From Flammula alnicola (Eukaryota > Basidiomycota > Agaricomycetes > Agaricales > Strophariaceae): a stretch of 64,000 nt of DNA. The position numbers and the translations under genes were made by a program. Each line of letters begins with the position of its first letter. Within the stretch, counting starts at the first letter, position 1. The notes below the pieces were generated by a model. That model did not search any database. It was given only the letters and a program-made list of their open reading frames with translations, and was not told where the DNA came from. The DNA is taken from contig JADNRV010000169.1 of assembly GCA_015499995.1 (NCBI GenBank), positions 1 through 64,000 on the forward strand. The letters run 5' to 3'. This document shows positions 60,386-64,000 of this stretch, piece by piece.

Positions 60386-62204
60386 TGTTGATTGGTTGAG
60401 TGGTGGATAACTGTGGAACTGGGTTGTTTGAAGGAAGGGCCTGCAAAAGGGCGTATCTTTATAGATTATCGGAAGTCTATGACGCCCCGGTGCCCTGACG
60501 CACGGTTGCGCGCATATTGCTGATGCGCGAGACAGGGGTCTGGCCGCGAGACGGCCAAGCCTCGACCATGATTGGCTCACGATTGATGCCATATGGTCCT
60601 CCGTATCATTCGAAGGCAGATAATTCGTCGGAAAGTCAAAGCTGTCAAAATGCGGGGAAACGAGGCCTAGAGTATTGACGTTTGTTCACAGCGCTCGCCA
60701 TTATGTCTGGATGATTACACTTTTATAACCGTCAGCTGATGGCGATATCTGAGACTTCCCACGCGAAACGTCCGTACGTGGACGATCTGGAACGACACTA
60801 GCCGATTGTAACCCCGCTAGCTGGTACGGAACTCCAAGGCTGAAATATTCGGAGTCCCGCTCCATCGTAACGCGCAACAAGAATCTGTATACGATATACA
60901 CTTAAGGGCCTCCAGGATGTAAGGGATCCCGATCCCTAAACGTATTTCCGATACGCAGCGATATGTGAAGTACCGAGTTATCAGCAGACCCTCGAGGAAT
61001 GGTCAATGACATTTTGGGCGAAGAGAAATGCGTGGTTTTGTCGGACTCCAAGTGGATGAGATTCGTTGTCATAAATACAACAGTCATGTCGTGAACTTGC
61101 GGAACGCCTTTAATTTGAAATTTGAAATAACTTCGTCACGATGCGGGGAACGATGCGGGGAACGATGCGGGGATTCGATCCGAGTCCTTCAAGCAACATC
61201 TACTTAAAATAGTTTAAGAGTCGCTTCATTGCCCAGCAAGTGCCTCTTTTATTGCGCTTGAAATTCTAGATATCAACGATTCCGAAAAATACATATTCGA
61301 GTACATTATACACTCAACAATCCCACAAGGAGACATATTTAAATTATTCAGTTTCCAAGGCCTCGAGGTGACATGAAAATTGCTGATGGGAATGGACTAC
61401 TCAGACTAAGCCAGAGGAATATTTGTTCGTCCAGCTTTTGCTCGAAGGCAAGTAACTGGAACGCTACCATTGATCCACTAAAGAGGAGGCCATGGCCTCG
61501 TGCGCGTTGCCGATCAAACGGCACCTTGACTGAGTCTGAATGTGTGGGTTTGGACACCGGACGGCGGAGGACAACCGGAGGACTCAGGTAAGATCGTTAG
61601 ATTACCGTTATCGGTCCGACTATGAATAGCCCTTGTTAGAGAGTATGGTATGTATGTAGTCACCACAAGTCTCGAGCAACTCTGAGAAGGTTCTGAGAAC
61701 CGCCCTGAACTGCCCAGTACGACTCTCATAGAACTCTTCTACATATCCCGCTCACAGACGGTGAGTGAGAGTTCGACCGACAAATTTCCGGGGGAGTTCT
61801 GGACAGTGGCGTTCTAGACCAGCATCGCTTCGGAGTCGGTGTAAAGCACCAATTGAGGCCGTTGTGGCGCACGTCGCGGCACGTCAAGTTCTAGAACCAG
61901 GGGACGATGCCTTGATCAATAAACATAACCATCCACGGTCAGGTGACTGCATTTTTTCTTTTTTCTTTCAACTTTTTGAACGGATCAAAATGGCAGAGCC
62001 CCCGTCCCAGTGTCTCAATAAAGAAGAAACATCTCTTCTATATGGCTGCATTTCAAAAGTTTCATCAACTAAAATGACTGCATCAATATGCCTGGAAAGT
62101 TTGACAACCTAATTACATGATATGGTGGAGTTATTCAAGAAATTTAATGAGCGCTTGATCTCTCCAAGCCGTTTTTTCTGCAAAAAGGAAAAGCAAAACG
62201 ATTT
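60386..62204. other. Intergenic region between ADH and tRNA-Leu
   Basis: Contains the ADH promoter (TATA-like element near 60455-60465). Short plus-strand ORFs at 61373-61591 and 61765-62112 have no recognisable domain. A 12-bp unit is repeated three times at 61138-61173. Confidence 0.45.
61138..61173. repeat. Threefold 12-bp tandem repeat
   Basis: ACGATGCGGGGA occurs three times head to tail, exactly. It is not in a recognised gene. The period is a multiple of three, but the local ORFs show no protein-like features. Confidence 0.85.
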
Positions 62205-62323
62205 GATGAGAGGGGGATTCGAACCCCCGCCCTTTCGGACCAGATAACCACTTGAGAAGTGAGAATGAGCATCGAATGCTCTGGTCCTTAGTCTGGCGCC
62301 TTAGACCGCTCGGCCATCTCACC
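62205..62323 (-). tRNA. tRNA-Leu(AAG) with intron
   Basis: The acceptor stem pairs GGTGAGA (62323 leftward) with TCTCATC at the other end. The A box TGGCCGAGCGG and B box GGTTCGAATCC are intact, the variable arm is long (class II), and the anticodon stem CCAGA/TCTGG encloses the loop CTAAGG, giving anticodon AAG. About 40 nt separate loop position 37 from the second half of the anticodon stem, which is the standard position of a nuclear tRNA intron. T-runs follow on the transcribed strand (polymerase III terminator). CCA is not encoded, as in eukaryotes. Confidence 0.92.
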
Positions 62324-63813
62324 GATGGAAAGAGACGCGCGCTGTGACGTTATCTAGGAAGGCGGATTAGCGCCTACTACTAGTACCGTGGGTTAATTGA
62401 TAACGTGATTCGTACCAATTCAATTGCAATTCAAGTTGAGTTGATGCCAATTGCAACTTGAATGATCAATGAACATTTGAACCCCAATCTCCATCCTTAC
62501 CGCCCTGAAACTCAATCTATATATGCTAGGCCATGGGTCCACGCAGTGCGACTTTGAAATAAAAACCGCGCCCAGGAATTCATACACCTTTGGTTATTTC
62601 AATGGCAGGAAAATCACCTTACGAAGTCTGCGTCAACTTTTCTACCGAGAGGATGGACGTGAAGAATAGACGAGCTTGAGCTAGAATTTCGAAATTCACC
62701 TCCACAGAATGTGTCTGCATCCATTGGATGTATCCATCGTCCCAACGTTTATTTATATTACAAATGTAAGAAGCCCATCGAACCCGATTCTAGATACAGA
62801 ATTTTCATGGGTATGTCGGATGTCCTCCCTGAGGGTACCTCCCATTCCAGCAAGTATTCAGGAGATAGGAGATTTTACCGTCTATTTTGAATCTTTGCGG
62901 TTGTGCGAGTCTATTAAACTTGCAGAGGCGGACGAACTTTTGAGCTCAGTCTTGTGTATACGTAAATTTGAAGTCCTTTGGGACACGCCGGGATGGAATT
63001 CGTTCCTCGTTGGCAATTTTTTCGAAAGGTAGTATGTGTCCTCAATCTCGCTCTTCCATGAATGCACAGGCTCATAGATGCGGAGAAATTTGGTGGGGCC
63101 GTCTTTCCCGACAACCTAACTTCTTAGATTGAAATGAAACAACGGCTGAAGAATCGGATCTTGACAAGGAAGTGCAAGGATTTGATGTAGTTTGCACAGT
63201 ATTGATTTCAAGTTAGCTCCCGCTTTGTCTAACGCGAGCATGAACAATTTTAACGACAGCAGTGACAGTCGTGTATTCTACACCTGTCGTCTTACATAGG
63301 TCGCGATAACTTGAGCTTTCTAAAAGCTTTCTCGTCGCCACTTCTCGAGGAGGAGGTCGATAAAACCATTGCAAGTACGTATATTCTTATTGCGAGATCC
63401 TTCTGATATGGACTATGATAATGGACCTACCACTCAAGCCGAATTCATCAAAAAAAGATAGGTATATCTTGATCTTATCTCTATGATGGGGGCATTGACA
63501 TTAGAATGAGGGCAACTTGAATCTGATTGACCTGTCATGACAACTCACCATCCTCATATGTTTGATCCGGAGTTCGTTCACGCTTGGAAGAGTTATCTGG
63601 TGTGATTAGGGGCTTTGCGAGGTATAAAGGCTCGAGAGACTGGGCATGATTTTCCTCAAGCTGCGCTTCTAACCCACCTACAAACAAATAACTCAGTGCT
63701 GGTCACTAGTAAGTCACCTGTCCTGCGGGTTTTTGTATTCTTTGCTCAGCGTACACCTACCTCTTTCTCTTCGCTATGGCGTTTACAGCCTTACTCACCT
63801 CATTCAAATCAAC
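62324..63813. other. Intergenic region
   Basis: One plus-strand frame (62709-63032, 107 codons) contains LRVPPIPASIQEIGDFTVYF and ends KFEVLWDTPGWNSFLVGNFF, but it has no domain I recognise and no splice partners; I rate it as probably not a gene. The right end is the promoter of the secreted-protein gene. Confidence 0.4.
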
Positions 63814-64000
63814 ATGCGTTTCTCAACCGCCGTCTTCGCCACTCTCCTCCTTGCCACTGGCTCCCTCGCCGCAGCAGTCAGGAACCCAGACTATTACAGA
63901 CGCGAAGAGTACACCGAGTACACATCGTTGACGTCAGTCCAGCCTTCCATCATTCTAACGTTCTTAAAATAGGTACTCACCTATGATATTTCAATCTACA
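63814..64000 (+). CDS. Small secreted protein, 5' part, runs off the window
   Basis: Starts MRFSTAVFATLLLATGSLAA at 63814. This is a clear signal peptide: basic Arg at residue 2, hydrophobic core, AAA-like cleavage region. The mature part begins VRNPDYYRREEYTEYTSL. An intron at about 63933-63972 (40 nt, GTCAGT..ATAG) keeps the frame into TYSPMIFQS. Too little is visible to name a family. Secretion is supported; an effector or surface role is not. Confidence 0.65.

Noticed and set aside
60323..60592. Upstream ORF MASIVSQSWSRLGRLAARPL as a mitochondrial presequence for the ADH
   Set aside because: It begins upstream of the TATA-like element, covers the promoter and 5' UTR, and ends in a stop before the ADH frame; no good splice link to the ADH frame is visible.

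Overview
The window reads as a nuclear scaffold of a filamentous basidiomycete, probably an agaricomycete. Genes carry many short introns (about 50-70 nt, GT..AG), intergenic spaces are short in the gene-dense parts, a tRNA-Leu gene has an intron, and several proteins have an agaricomycete look (divergent HRD kinases, a CHAT-domain fragment, an F-box protein, a Ser/Asn/Gly-rich single-pass glycoprotein). This is inferred from reading the sequence; no database was searched.

Layout. 0-11 kb: the 3' end of an ABCC transporter; a RUD3 golgin; a duplicated promoter block enclosing a small unknown gene and a broken CHAT-domain fragment; a large F-box protein; a DUS1 dihydrouridine synthase. 11-20.7 kb: gene-poor, with coding-like shreds at 11.1-13.2 kb that I could not identify. 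21-28 kb: a divergent pair of polyol/sugar dehydrogenases, a zinc MDR and a KduD-type SDR. Both carry single-base frameshifts, and the SDR has a 3.2 kb pyrimidine-rich intron. 28-35.4 kb: gene-poor. 35.4-47 kb: NAD malic enzyme, a membrane glycoprotein, and a complete ABCC transporter whose last part is almost the same as the partial one at the left edge, in inverted orientation. 47-58 kb: two related kinase-like genes and two related small coiled-coil genes, one of each on either side of an RSC8/SWI3 chromatin-remodelling subunit. 58-64 kb: a frameshifted zinc alcohol dehydrogenase, tRNA-Leu(AAG), and the start of a small secreted protein.

Common themes. (1) Local duplication: ABC transporter, RUD3/F-box promoter, kinase pair, coiled-coil pair. 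(2) Single-base frameshifts fall in all three dehydrogenase genes and in one kinase copy, while malic enzyme, RUD3, DUS1, RSC8 and the ABC transporter read cleanly. This is either recent loss of a sugar/alcohol dehydrogenase set or indel error in the assembly; the sequence alone cannot decide. (3) Two gene-poor deserts (13.8-20.7 and 27.9-35.4 kb) hold no recognisable intact transposon.
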